Part shown: piece by piece, positions 1-7,759 of the stretch
Numbering within the stretch: position 1 is the first letter of the stretch
Layout of the letters: every line of letters starts with the position of its first letter
Source of the DNA: Clostridiales bacterium DTU087
GTDB lineage: Bacteria; Bacillota; Limnochordia; DTU087
DNA: 36,642 nt
Reading direction: 5' to 3'
Assembly (NCBI GenBank): GCA_001513495.1
Contig: LFTN01000109.1
Coordinates: forward strand, 1 to 36,642
The notes under the pieces: model-generated
The model's input: only the letters and a program-made list of their open reading frames with translations
Told to the model about the DNA's origin: nothing
Database searches by the model: none
Position numbers and translations under genes: made by a program

Positions 1-2
1 TG

Positions 3-164
3 CTGCCTGCTGCTGGCTTGGTGGGCGCCATCTTCCTTGTGCTTGCCGATACAGCGGCTCGTACAATGCTTGCTCCTGCAGAACTGCCGGTAGGAGTGAT
101 TACTGCCATAGCCGGAGCACCGTTTTTCATTTATCTGCTGAGACGGCAGAAACAGAGCCGCTAG
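3..164 (+). CDS. FecCD-type iron/cobalamin ABC transporter permease, C-terminal fragment
   Basis: Only the last 53 codons lie inside the window; the gene begins upstream. The visible peptide carries a hydrophobic segment followed by [14 protein letters not shown] and a final membrane segment ending in a basic tail (LLRRQKQSR). The ADTAART...[15 protein letters not shown] pattern is characteristic of the last two helices of FecCD/BtuC family permeases, which import ferric siderophores, haem or cobalamin through the inner membrane together with a BtuD-type ATPase. The substrate cannot be told from this fragment. The stop codon is at 162-164, followed by about 245 bases without a gene, so it is probably the last gene of its operon or the ATPase lies elsewhere. 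Confidence 0.8.
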   Translation: MPAAGLVGAIFLVLADTAARTMLAPAELPVGVITAIAGAPFFIYLLRRQKQSR

Positions 165-352
165 GTTCGGGTACCCATATGCCGGAGTAACATTAAGATA
201 AAGGAAAAAGGTTACTATACAGGTGACTGGGAAAGGAATCCGCCTAGATCAGCGAGTATTGATAGCTTATTGCGGCTATTGGAAGTCTGCACGCAATGAT
301 GGCTTCTAGTAACAGCTTGTTATCGAGTATAGGCTTTCAATGCAATAATCGA

Positions 353-400
353 AGAGAGGAGGGGCCGCCCCTAATCGCTGGATAAAGGCAGTGGGGCGGT
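353..400 (+). promoter_or_regulatory. Remote AGGAGG site plus hairpin before the phosphohexomutase start
   Basis: A perfect AGGAGG lies at 357-362, 48 bases before the ATG at 411, too far to work directly. Between them CCGCCCC (365-371) can pair with GGGGCGG (393-399). Looping the hairpin out leaves about 11 bases between AGGAGG and the ATG, a normal spacing. No other ribosome binding site precedes the ATG, and an in-frame TAA at 402-404 rules out a start further upstream. The hairpin followed by TTT could instead be a weak terminator. The rest of 165-352 shows no gene or clear promoter. Confidence 0.4.
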
Positions 401-410
401 TTAAGAGTTT

Positions 411-1844
411 ATGGCGAGCAGGACAGATCACATTAAGTTCGGCACCGACGGCTGGAGGGCAGTTATGTGCGACACGTTCACCTTTGAGAATGCGCGTATA
501 GTTGTCCAGGCCATTGCTGCTTATCTTCTGGCCAGTTCCAAGGCAGGGAGGGGCGTCATAGTCGGCCATGATGCCCGGTTTTTGGGAGAACGCTTTGCTG
601 AGGAGGCAGCTAGAGTACTAATTGCCAATGGGATTAAAGTGTACATGCTCCCACATGATGCACCCACACCGGTCATAGCCTATGCAGTTGCTCTGCTCCA
701 GACTGCCGGCGCCGTGGTGTTTACTGCCAGCCATAATCCCCCTGAATACAATGGGATCAAATACATACCTGAGTATGCGGGGCCGGCAGATACCGACATA
801 ACCAAGGCCATCGAGGGCAGAATCGGGCTGCCGGCCGCGGAGGGCGCCGAATCGGTTGATCTAGAAGCTGCCCGCCGAGACGGCTCCCTGGAAATCATTG
901 ACCCCCGGGAAGCGTACTTTCAACACCTAAGGCGCTTGGTGAATTTTGAAGCAATTGCAGAAAGCGGCCTCAAGGTAGTCTGTGATCCCATGCACGGCTC
1001 CGGCCGCCATTACTTGGCTGAGGTGCTGAATGCCAACGGCTGCCGGGTGGAGGTAATCCGGGGAAACCGTGACCCTTTGTTTGGCGGGGGCATGCCGGAA
1101 CCTACTGCTGCTCAACTGATGCCCCTGGCTGAACGGGTAAGGGAAAGCGGCAGCCACTTGGGACTGGCCACCGATGGAGATGCCGATCGGTTTGGGATCA
1201 TTGACGATACAGGCCGGTTCATTACTCCCAACCAATTGGTTGCTCTGCTGCTGGTCCATCTAGTGGAGCATCGGGGCTACAGAGGGGATGTAGTGCGCAC
1301 GGTGGCTACAACACACTTGATCGATCGGCTGGCTGCCAAGTACGGGCTTCAGGTATTGGAGACACCGGTAGGATTTAAGTATATATGTGAACATATGCGT
1401 CAAAGGCCCGTCATCATCGGGGGAGAAGAGAGCGGCGGCCTCAGCATCGGCGGTCACATCCCCGAGAAAGACGGTATCCTAGCTAACCTCTTGGCTGCTG
1501 AAATGCGGGCGGTGTGGGGCGAGAATCTTAGTTCCATCTTGGACAGCATCATGGCAGAGGTGGGGCCTGTCTTCAGCAGCCGCATTGATTTGAGTTATCC
1601 CGCTGAGCAGAAAACCATCCTGCTGAAGAAGTTGGTTTCAACACACCCCGAGACAGTTGCCGGTAGAAAACTTGAGCGAATCATTGATATCGACGGGGCC
1701 AAATACATCTTGGAGGACGGCAGCTGGTTCCTGGTGCGTCCTTCGGGGACTGAACCCCTATTGCGGGTGTATGTGGAGGCTCAATCAGAAGAGGCAGTGC
1801 AGGAGCTCCAGGAAGCTGTAGCCGCACTGGTCAACTGCTGCTGA
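411..1844 (+). CDS. Alpha-D-phosphohexomutase (phosphoglucomutase/phosphomannomutase family)
   Basis: A cytosolic enzyme that interconverts hexose 1- and 6-phosphates through a phosphoserine intermediate, feeding glycogen, nucleotide-sugar or cell-wall precursor synthesis. All four family signatures are present: the phosphoserine loop TASHNP with Ser107, the metal site DGDADRFG at 255-262, the sugar-recognition loop GGEESGG at 337-343, and the phosphate-binding loop RPSGTEP at 443-449. At 477 residues it is full length. It is longer than typical GlmM (about 445) and the loop is GGEESGG, so a phosphogluco/phosphomannomutase is more likely than GlmM, but the exact hexose cannot be read from sequence. 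The ATG at 411 is the only possible start because an in-frame stop lies nine bases before it; its ribosome binding site is unusual (see 353-400). htrA follows after 72 bases. Confidence 0.9.
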   Translation: MASRTDHIKFGTDGWRAVMCDTFTFENARIVVQAIAAYLLASSKAGRGVIVGHDARFLGERFAEEAARVLIANGIKVYMLPHDAPTPVIAYAVALLQTAGAVVFTASHNPPEYNGIKYIPEYAGPADTDITKAIEGRIGLPAAEGAESVDLEAARRDGSLEIIDPREAYFQHLRRLVNFEAIAESGLKVVCDPMHGSGRHYLAEVLNANGCRVEVIRGNRDPLFGGGMPEPTAAQLMPLAERVRESGSHLGLATDGDADRFGIIDDTGRFITPNQLVALLLVHLVEHRGYRGDVVRTVATTHLIDRLAAKYGLQVLETPVGFKYICEHMRQRPVIIGGEESGGLSIGGHIPEKDGILANLLAAEMRAVWGENLSSILDSIMAEVGPVFSSRIDLSYPAEQKTILLKKLVSTHPETVAGRKLERIIDIDGAKYILEDGSWFLVRPSGTEPLLRVYVEAQSEEAVQELQEAVAALVNCC

Positions 1845-1870
1845 CGTTTCCGCTGCCGCATAGTCTTTTG

Positions 1871-1907
1871 CCCTACCAAGGCATACTAAGACAAACTGGT
1901 AGGGAGG
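1871..1907 (+). promoter_or_regulatory. Hairpin overlapping the htrA ribosome binding site
   Basis: CCCTACCA (1871-1878) is perfectly complementary to TGGTAGGG (1897-1904), leaving an 18-base loop. The 3' arm overlaps the ribosome binding site AGGGAGG (1901-1907) of htrA, ten bases before its ATG. The fold would partly hide that site, which suggests translation control of this stress protease, for example opening on heat. No long T run follows, so a terminator is less likely. Confidence 0.4.
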
Positions 1908-1916
1908 CGACAGCTG

Positions 1917-3047
1917 ATGTCAGGAAGGCGGTTTCAGATTCCCCGGGAGCTGCTGATGGTCTTGATCGTCTGTACTGCTGCGGCTTTGTTTGGGAGTTGG
2001 TGGATGGATCAGCGGTGGGGCGGCGGGGCTTCACCTCCCGGCCCTGAGGAGATTAAGGCGGAAGAGCGGGCAGAGACTCCAAACGGGACTGATGTCCTCC
2101 GCAGCCTGGAGAGTGCTGCTGTAGATGTAGTTGATCAGGTTGGCCCGGCGGTTGTCCGGATAGAAACGGTAGAGAAAGCTGTTGTCAACGACTTCTTTGT
2201 GGGACAGATCATTCAGGAAAGGGAAGGGATTGGCTCCGGAGTCATCATAGATGGGGATGGGCACATAATTACCAATAACCACGTGATCTCCGACGCCTCG
2301 GAGATCATGGTGTACCTGCCGGAGCGAAGGGACCCCTACAGGGGCAGGGTGGTGGGGACTGATCCCTTTACCGATCTGGCGGTGGTGAGAATTTCCGGCG
2401 GGAATCTGCCCACAGCACCCTTAGGTGATTCAGACAAACTGCGGGTAGGGCAGTTTGTCATCGCCATCGGGAATCCCTATGGATTCGAGAGTTCTGTAAC
2501 CCTGGGGCTGGTCAGTGCCTTGGGCCGAGGGCTTCTCCTAGATCCCAAGTATAACCTGCAGATCGAGGGAGTGATCCAAACCGATGCCTCCATCAATCCT
2601 GGCAACAGCGGCGGCCCTCTGCTGAATCTAAAGGGAGAGGTTGTGGGCATCAATACCGCCATCATCCAGAACGCCCAAGGCATCGGTTTTGCCATTCCCA
2701 TCAACACTGCTCGAGACATAGCTGAAGAACTGATTGCCCACGGCAAGATACTCAGGTTGGGTATTTTGGGTGGTACCGTAGATGAAGTTTTTGCTGCCCG
2801 TTATGAACGGGAAACAGGAGATAAGCTGCCGGTGAAAAGCGGTGTTTTCATAGTAGAAGTAGTCCCCAATGAGCCGGCCGCGGCTGCAGGGCTGCAGCCT
2901 GGCGATCTGATCATCGCCGCCGGCGGTGATCAGATCCGATCCATGGAGGAACTGGTTGCCAAGGTCAAACGGGCCGGACACGGCGGGGAGCTGAATATTG
3001 ACTTCTTCCGGGGAGAAGACAGATTTGTAACTACTGCCCGCTTGTAA
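1917..3047 (+). CDS. htrA: HtrA/DegP-like membrane-anchored serine protease with one PDZ domain
   Basis: An envelope quality-control protease that degrades or refolds misfolded exported proteins. Residues about 12-32 form an uncleaved N-terminal membrane anchor, so the catalytic part faces outwards. The chymotrypsin-like triad is complete: His122 in NNHV, Asp153 in TDLAVV, and Ser231 in GNSGGPL. A single PDZ domain fills roughly residues 280-370, with the carboxylate loop near ILGGTV and the AAAAGLQPGDLI segment. The layout (anchor, protease, one PDZ, 376 residues) matches Bacillota HtrA/YyxA proteins, which in B. subtilis also sit just before rlmH, as here. The start is supported by AGGGAGG at 1901-1907, which lies in a possible hairpin. 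rlmH follows after 49 bases and may be co-transcribed. Confidence 0.93.
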   Translation: MSGRRFQIPRELLMVLIVCTAAALFGSWWMDQRWGGGASPPGPEEIKAEERAETPNGTDVLRSLESAAVDVVDQVGPAVVRIETVEKAVVNDFFVGQIIQEREGIGSGVIIDGDGHIITNNHVISDASEIMVYLPERRDPYRGRVVGTDPFTDLAVVRISGGNLPTAPLGDSDKLRVGQFVIAIGNPYGFESSVTLGLVSALGRGLLLDPKYNLQIEGVIQTDASINPGNSGGPLLNLKGEVVGINTAIIQNAQGIGFAIPINTARDIAEELIAHGKILRLGILGGTVDEVFAARYERETGDKLPVKSGVFIVEVVPNEPAAAAGLQPGDLIIAAGGDQIRSMEELVAKVKRAGHGGELNIDFFRGEDRFVTTARL

Positions 3048-3096
3048 CCCTTGAAGACAACCTTCTCCGGCGGCCGGCGAGAGGAGTGCTGCTGGG

Positions 3097-3579
3097 ATGG
3101 TACGGGTTACGATCATCGCAGTCGGGAAGCTCAAGGAGCGTTACTTAGTTGACGGCATGGCGGAATACGCTAAGCGGCTGCGGTCTTACTGCCAGCTAAG
3201 CATTGTGGAAGTGAAGGATGAACCTTTTCGGGACGGGTATTCCCAAGCTCAGCAGGACATGGTCAAGGCCAAGGAGGCAGAACGCATCTTAAGGGCTATT
3301 CCCGAAAGGAGCTATGTTATAGCTCTAGATATACAGGGGCAAATGGAGTCCTCGGAGGCCATGGCAGCGGTGATTGACCGGCTGGGAGTGGAAGGCTGGA
3401 ACCATATTGTTTTTATAATCGGCGGTGCCCTGGGACTCCATGCTTCTGTGATTGATGGAGCCCACCTGCGCCTCTCCTTCTCCCCATTGACCTTTCCCCA
3501 TCAGCTGATGCGCCTGGTCCTTTTGGAACAGCTCTATCGGTGGTTCACAATCATCAGGGGAGAATCCTATCACCACTGA
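3097..3579 (+). CDS. rlmH: 23S rRNA pseudouridine-1915 N3-methyltransferase RlmH
   Basis: A small SPOUT-class methyltransferase that uses S-adenosylmethionine to methylate pseudouridine 1915 in helix 69 of 23S rRNA on assembled 70S ribosomes. The 160 residues match the usual length of 155-160. Family hallmarks are the N-terminal ITIIAVGKLKE-like strand (here VTIIAVGKLKER), the LDIQGQ..SSE segment, the glycine-rich knot loop FIIGGALGL, and the C-terminal signature ending YRWFTIIRGESYHH (almost invariant in the family). The ATG at 3097 is preceded by GAGAGGAG. The gene ends in a bidirectional terminator shared with the oppositely oriented isomerase gene. Confidence 0.96.
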   Translation: MVRVTIIAVGKLKERYLVDGMAEYAKRLRSYCQLSIVEVKDEPFRDGYSQAQQDMVKAKEAERILRAIPERSYVIALDIQGQMESSEAMAAVIDRLGVEGWNHIVFIIGGALGLHASVIDGAHLRLSFSPLTFPHQLMRLVLLEQLYRWFTIIRGESYHH

Positions 3580-3607
3580 ACCAAATAGCGTAGAAAACAG
3601 CAAAGAA

Positions 3608-3634
3608 AAAGCCAAGGGGTGACCCCTTGGCTTT
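3608..3634. terminator. Bidirectional intrinsic terminator between rlmH and the isomerase gene
   Basis: A perfect 12-bp stem (3608-3619 with 3623-3634) encloses a three-base TGA loop. A-rich sequence lies on the left flank and TTT on the right, so the hairpin can stop transcription coming from either convergent gene. Confidence 0.9.
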
Positions 3635-3668
3635 CCATCACTATATGGGCTGGCTGCCTATTGGATAA

Positions 3669-5078
3669 TTAGCCCTTGTGGTAATAGACATCCCAGCCTA
3701 GATACGTGGTGAAGGCTTCATACAGGGCACAGGCAACCTGGGACTGGTTGATTGCCACATGGTGTTCGAAGCCGTTATTGCAGATGTGCTTCATGAGGCA
3801 CTGCAGCCCGGGGATTTCGGCAACTCCGTATCCGCCGAAGGTCGTCAGCTGATCCGTGGTAAATGCACCTTGGCCGACATAGGCCCTGATTTTCCCATTT
3901 ACATCATCGGTACTGGCCCTGGCAAAGGTGAAGGGCCCCGCCTTGATTCTCCCCTGCACCGTGCCGTAGGCGTTCTCGTTGCCGACTGTCCCGCCGACAA
4001 TGTCCTGATAGGACATGGCTGCATCTTCCAACATGTCCTTGGGGAAGTTGCTGCAGTGGAAAGCTACCAGCTTGTTGGGATCATCGCCATAGTTGTTGTT
4101 CCAGTCAATGATGGCACTTGGCTTTCCGGAGGCTGCTTGAAGGGCCAGCATGCTGATGAGCCCCAGTACGTCTACTTCACAAGCGCTGGGCAAGAGAGAG
4201 TTGCTCATCATGCTCATGACGGCGCAGGGGGCGATGCCAAAGAACTCCTCTATGGAAGTCCAGCACTGGATGGTGGTACCAATGAGGTCATGGTCCTTCA
4301 TCCATCGATCAATGACCACTGCCAGCTTCGCCATCTTCATCAAGGCAGCATCGGGTACGCCCGCGGTCTGAACGTAGCTAGTGATGTCCTTGAGGCGGGC
4401 CTGGACAGCATCATCGCTGTCAGCTAAGCGGCCAATCCTGCCGAAGACCTCTGACAGGTCAATGGGCTCAACGGATATTCCGCTTGCCTCCAGGAGCTTT
4501 TCACTGTAGCGGACAGTATTGAAGTTGGCTGGACGGGTACCGATGGCACCCAAGCGGGCACCTCTCAAGGTCCTGACAACCCGGCAGACTGCTGCAAACC
4601 ACTTTAGGTCCTCAGCAAAAGCTGGGTCCTCAGGGGCAACGGTATGCTTGGTAGTCAGCGAATAGGGAATTCCGTATTGACGGAGATTATTGCAGACTGA
4701 TATCTTGCCGCAGAAGCTGTCTCTTCTGTTGGCAAGGCCCATCGCGGCGGCATCGTCTGCGAAGGCGTGGACCAAGACCGGCACCTTAAGGCCGGACAGG
4801 CGGATGGCATTGGCCACACCCCGCTCATCGCCGAAGTTGGGTAGTGTAACCAAGATGCCGTCGATCTCATTACCGTGCTCCTTGAAGAGCGCTGCACACT
4901 TCTTGGAATCCTCCCAGGTTTCTACAGTCCCCAGGTTTGTGTCTTCCGGCGAAAGGGCAATGACCTTGATACCCAGCTGTTCCATGACCTTAATTACCGC
5001 CGGTCTGCCATTCTCACAGAGACTGTCAGGGAAAAAATTGCGGTTGCCCACAATCAGTCCCAATGTAACTTGAGACAT
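3669..5078 (-). CDS. L-fucose/L-arabinose isomerase family protein
   Basis: A 469-residue cytosolic protein related to the FucI/AraA (COG2407) ketol isomerases, which interconvert aldose and ketose sugars with Mn2+ at a subunit interface. What supports this is the N-terminal Rossmann-like part (LGLIVGNRNFFPD, then VTLPNFGDERG) and the C-terminal half with ECWTS-like motifs (here IQCWTSIEEFFG followed by CAVMSMMSN) and YGTVQGRIKAGPFTFARAS near residue 380. Substrate cannot be assigned: fucose, arabinose and sulfoquinovose isomerases all belong to related branches. The ATG is supported by a strong AAGGAGGT seven bases upstream. It is a single-gene leftward unit; no sugar kinase or aldolase is adjacent, but a ribose-type sugar importer starts 2.7 kb away on the other strand. 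Confidence 0.8.
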   Translation of the reverse strand: MSQVTLGLIVGNRNFFPDSLCENGRPAVIKVMEQLGIKVIALSPEDTNLGTVETWEDSKKCAALFKEHGNEIDGILVTLPNFGDERGVANAIRLSGLKVPVLVHAFADDAAAMGLANRRDSFCGKISVCNNLRQYGIPYSLTTKHTVAPEDPAFAEDLKWFAAVCRVVRTLRGARLGAIGTRPANFNTVRYSEKLLEASGISVEPIDLSEVFGRIGRLADSDDAVQARLKDITSYVQTAGVPDAALMKMAKLAVVIDRWMKDHDLIGTTIQCWTSIEEFFGIAPCAVMSMMSNSLLPSACEVDVLGLISMLALQAASGKPSAIIDWNNNYGDDPNKLVAFHCSNFPKDMLEDAAMSYQDIVGGTVGNENAYGTVQGRIKAGPFTFARASTDDVNGKIRAYVGQGAFTTDQLTTFGGYGVAEIPGLQCLMKHICNNGFEHHVAINQSQVACALYEAFTTYLGWDVYYHKG

Positions 5079-5110
5079 ATCTTTACCTCCTTCGATTGCC
5101 GACTTTGGCG

Positions 5111-5139
5111 TTTAATAAACTACTGCAGGATGCTCTCAA
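5111..5139 (-). promoter_or_regulatory. Possible leftward promoter of the isomerase gene
   Basis: Read on the minus strand, TTGAGA (5139-5134) is followed after 16 bases by TATTAA (5117-5112), about 33 bases before the isomerase ATG. The -10 match is modest. Confidence 0.35.
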
Positions 5140-5148
5140 CTACCATCA

Positions 5149-5177
5149 AGGATTCTGCACCTCCGCTATAGAATCCT
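5149..5177. repeat. Dyad in the divergent promoter region (candidate operator)
   Basis: AGGATTCT (5149-5156) and AGAATCCT (5170-5177) are perfect inverted repeats 13 bases apart. A second, wider dyad, ATCAAGG (5145-5151) with CCTTGAT (5197-5203), surrounds it. Both lie between the divergent isomerase and glyS genes, where an operator would be expected. No T run follows. Confidence 0.4.
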
Positions 5178-5220
5178 CTTGGCCGTTTCTTGAAAACCTT
5201 GATAAAGGAAGGCCAGGTAA

Positions 5221-5250
5221 TTGCAGAGAAGAGCTGTGTATGGGTATAAT
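5221..5250 (+). promoter_or_regulatory. Probable sigma-A promoter of glyS
   Basis: A perfect TATAAT -10 at 5245-5250 follows a weak TTGCAG -35 at 5221-5226 with an 18-base spacer. Transcription would begin near 5257, about 47 bases before the glyS ATG. No T-box core (GGTGGNACC) is present in the leader. Confidence 0.6.
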
Positions 5251-5303
5251 AGGGCAAGACCTTTGGATTAAGTGTCAGATATTGGGAAGGAGTTCAAATA
5301 ACG

Positions 5304-6689
5304 ATGACGGAGAAAACCATGGACCAGCTAGTTTCACTCTCCAAATCCCGCGGGTTCGTTTTCCCGGGTTCCGAGCTCTATGGGGGATTGGCCAACACCT
5401 GGGATTACGGCCCTTTGGGAGTGGAGCTGAAGAATAATATTAAGAAAGCTTGGTGGAAGAAGTTTATCCAGGAATCGCAATACAATGTGGGATTGGATGC
5501 CGCCATCCTGATGAATCCCAAGACTTGGGAGGTTTCAGGGCACCTGGCGGGGTTCAGCGATCCGCTGATTGACTGCCGCCAGTGCAAAGCTAGGTTCCGG
5601 GCAGATCAGCTGATTGACGACAATCTCGCCAAAGACGGCGACGATCATCCTGCAGTTGATGGCTGGTCAGATGAGCAGATGACGGAATATATCAGAACCA
5701 ATAAGCTGCCTTGCCCCCGCTGCGGAGCCCATGATTTCACCGATATTCGGCAGTTCAACCTGATGTTCAAGACCTTTCAGGGTGTGACCGAAGATGCAAA
5801 ATCTGAAGTGTACCTCAGGCCGGAAACAGCCCAAGGGATTTTCGTCAATTTCAAGAATGTAATGCGTACATCCCGTAAGAAGATCCCATTTGGCATCGGC
5901 CAAATCGGTAAATCCTTTAGAAATGAGATCACCCCTGGCAACTTCATTTTCCGGACCCGGGAGTTCGAGCAGATGGAGCTGGAATTCTTCTGTGCACCTG
6001 GGACCGACATGGATTGGTATGAATACTGGATAGAGTTCTGCAAGCAGTGGCTGCTGGAACTGGGGCTGAAGCCTGAAAACGTCCGGACCCGGGAGCATTC
6101 CCCGGAAGAGCTGTCCCATTACAGCAAGGCCACCACCGACATCGAGTATCTCTTCCCATTTGGCTGGGGAGAGCTGTGGGGGATAGCCAACCGCACTGAT
6201 TTTGATCTCAAGCAGCATGCAGAAGCCTCGAAAGAAGACATGAGCTATGTGGATCCCTTCACCAATGAGAAGTACGTGCCCTATTGCGTTGAGCCGTCGG
6301 TGGGGGTAGACCGCCTGTTCTTGGCCTTCTTGGCCGATGCCTATGAGGAGGAAAAGCTGGAAAAGGACACCAGAAAGGTGCTGCGGCTCCATCACTTCTT
6401 GGCGCCCTACAAGGCAGCAGTACTCCCGCTGTCGAAGAGCCTGACATCGGAAGCTCAAGGGCTCTATGAAACCCTAAGGAAGCACTTCCCCGTTGATTAT
6501 GACGATTCCGGAAGTATCGGCAGGCGCTATCGGAGGCAGGATGAGATTGGGACTCCGTTTTGCATCACCTTTGACTTCGATTCCCGGGAGGATCAGGCAG
6601 TGACTGTCCGGAACCGGGATTCCATGGAACAGGTGAGGATACCCATAGGACAAGTAGTGAGTTACCTGGAGGACGAGTTAGCATTCTAG
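5304..6689 (+). CDS. glyS: Glycyl-tRNA synthetase, alpha2 homodimer type
   Basis: Class II synthetase that charges tRNA-Gly in the cytosol. It is the single-chain eukaryote-like form (461 residues), not the two-subunit GlyQ/GlyS form common in bacteria. The start [16 protein letters not shown] and [10 protein letters not shown] are typical of this form. Four cysteines at 91, 94, 137 and 140 make a zinc knuckle in the insertion between motifs 1 and 2. Motif 2 is FRNE at 205-208 with RTREFEQ.E downstream, and motif 3 is GVDRLFLAF with Arg337. The C-terminal third (from about 365) is the anticodon-binding domain. AAGGAG at 5288-5293 precedes the ATG. rex follows after 112 bases. Confidence 0.96.
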   Translation: MTEKTMDQLVSLSKSRGFVFPGSELYGGLANTWDYGPLGVELKNNIKKAWWKKFIQESQYNVGLDAAILMNPKTWEVSGHLAGFSDPLIDCRQCKARFRADQLIDDNLAKDGDDHPAVDGWSDEQMTEYIRTNKLPCPRCGAHDFTDIRQFNLMFKTFQGVTEDAKSEVYLRPETAQGIFVNFKNVMRTSRKKIPFGIGQIGKSFRNEITPGNFIFRTREFEQMELEFFCAPGTDMDWYEYWIEFCKQWLLELGLKPENVRTREHSPEELSHYSKATTDIEYLFPFGWGELWGIANRTDFDLKQHAEASKEDMSYVDPFTNEKYVPYCVEPSVGVDRLFLAFLADAYEEEKLEKDTRKVLRLHHFLAPYKAAVLPLSKSLTSEAQGLYETLRKHFPVDYDDSGSIGRRYRRQDEIGTPFCITFDFDSREDQAVTVRNRDSMEQVRIPIGQVVSYLEDELAF

Positions 6690-6801
6690 TTTGCAGACCT
6701 TGATATCAGCGATAAGCTGCGGACTGCAGCAAGTTGTTTAGAGGTCAAGAACTGCGGGTAAGAATGGAAGAACGAACACCTCTGTTGGAGGGGGAATCAA
6801 G

Positions 6802-7446
6802 TTGGCCTGGAAGGGAATCTCCGATGCGGTGATTCGGCGTCTGCCCGTATACCTGAGAGTGCTAGAAGAGGTAAAGGGTAAAGAGTCTTGTATATCGTCC
6901 CATGAACTCGGGAAAAGGGCCGGTGTAAGGCCGGCTCTGGTGCGCAAGGATCTGGCTTGGTTCGGCGAGTTCGGCAAGCAGGGAGTAGGGTATGATGTAG
7001 AGTTTCTTCAAGATGAGCTCCGTAAGATCCTCAATCTCGATGAGCCTCTCCATATGGCGCTGGTGGGGGTCGGCAGTCTAGGCCATGCCCTCGCCCGCTA
7101 TAATTGGCGCCGCTTTCAGATCGATCCTCTGTTTACCATCAAGCTGGTTGCCCTGTTTGATGTCAATCCGGGATTGGTTGGCGGGTATGTAGATGATATA
7201 CCTATCTATTCCGTCAGTGAAATCCCCAGAATTGTGCCGGAGGAGGATATCAGGCTGGCGATTATCACTGTACCGGCCGATGCAGCCCAGGAAACCTGCA
7301 AAGCCTTGGTAGAGGCTGGTGTGAAGGCTATACTCAATTTTGCACCAGTGACGCTGGATGTCCCCAAGGATGTGCAGGTGGCCAATGCCGACCTGAGCCT
7401 GGAGCTTCAGCGATTGGCATATTACATAGGTGCTGAGCAACTGTAA
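6802..7446 (+). CDS. rex: Redox-sensing transcriptional repressor Rex
   Basis: A DNA-binding dimer that senses the NADH/NAD+ ratio: it represses fermentation and respiration genes when NADH is low and leaves DNA when NADH binds. The N-terminal winged helix covers about 1-80, with the recognition part VRPALVRKDLAWFGEFGKQGVGY almost invariant in Rex proteins. The C-terminal Rossmann domain has the dinucleotide loop G89-V-G91-S-L-G94. Length of 214 is normal. The start is TTG, chosen because GGAGGGGG lies eight bases before it and the protein then begins in register with the family. No Rex operator (TTGTGA or TTGTTAA dyad) is obvious in this window, so its targets are probably elsewhere. A terminator follows. 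Confidence 0.95.
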   Translation: MAWKGISDAVIRRLPVYLRVLEEVKGKESCISSHELGKRAGVRPALVRKDLAWFGEFGKQGVGYDVEFLQDELRKILNLDEPLHMALVGVGSLGHALARYNWRRFQIDPLFTIKLVALFDVNPGLVGGYVDDIPIYSVSEIPRIVPEEDIRLAIITVPADAAQETCKALVEAGVKAILNFAPVTLDVPKDVQVANADLSLELQRLAYYIGAEQL

Positions 7447-7484
7447 GGCAGCCCCTCTCTGATCACGTATCAAACTAAAAAAAG

Positions 7485-7541
7485 CCGCTGCGGCTGCTGC
7501 GCTCCATCGATTTGGAGGCAGGGTAGTGCAGCGGTTTTTTT
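7485..7541 (+). terminator. Intrinsic terminator after rex
   Basis: CCGCTGC (7485-7491) pairs with GCAGCGG (7528-7534), followed by seven T residues at 7535-7541 and flanked on the left by seven A residues that can lengthen the stem. The loop is long (36 bases) and contains its own smaller hairpin. Confidence 0.8.
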
Positions 7542-7759
7542 CATCTTATGTCCCGTGGGCATTGACAACACCAGGTGAAGGAAGAAGTGGAGGAAAAAGG
7601 GTGGGAAGAAATGTGGCAGAACTGAGATTATGGGCAGGTATTTGTAACATTAAAGTCGAATCTAAGACGGGCGTCCATCGGCAGGGCGCTGCAAGGAGAC
7701 TGTACCGCATCAGCAGCACTAGTTCGCCACGAGTATGCTTCCGTATTGGAGGGTGATCC
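7542..7759 (+). other. Leader of the sugar importer operon
   Basis: The 313-base gap between rex and the ABC operon holds the rex terminator and then this stretch. A TTGACA occurs at about 7562-7567 but no good -10 follows at 16-18 bases. GGAGGG at about 7748-7753 serves the next ATG. An open frame across the stretch starts inside the terminator and looks fortuitous. I recognise no riboswitch. Confidence 0.4.

Noticed and set aside
306-318. TAACA-GCT-TGTTA palindrome considered as a Rex operator.
   Set aside because: The half-sites are in the opposite order to the Rex consensus TTGTTAA...TTAACAA, and the arms are only five bases.
2764-2780. GGGTGGTACCGTA resembles the T-box antiterminator core GGTGGNACC.
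   Set aside because: It lies inside the htrA reading frame, far from any synthetase gene, and has no surrounding T-box stems.
7526-7756. A 76-codon open frame before the sugar importer.
   Set aside because: It begins inside the rex terminator, has no ribosome binding site and an implausible composition.
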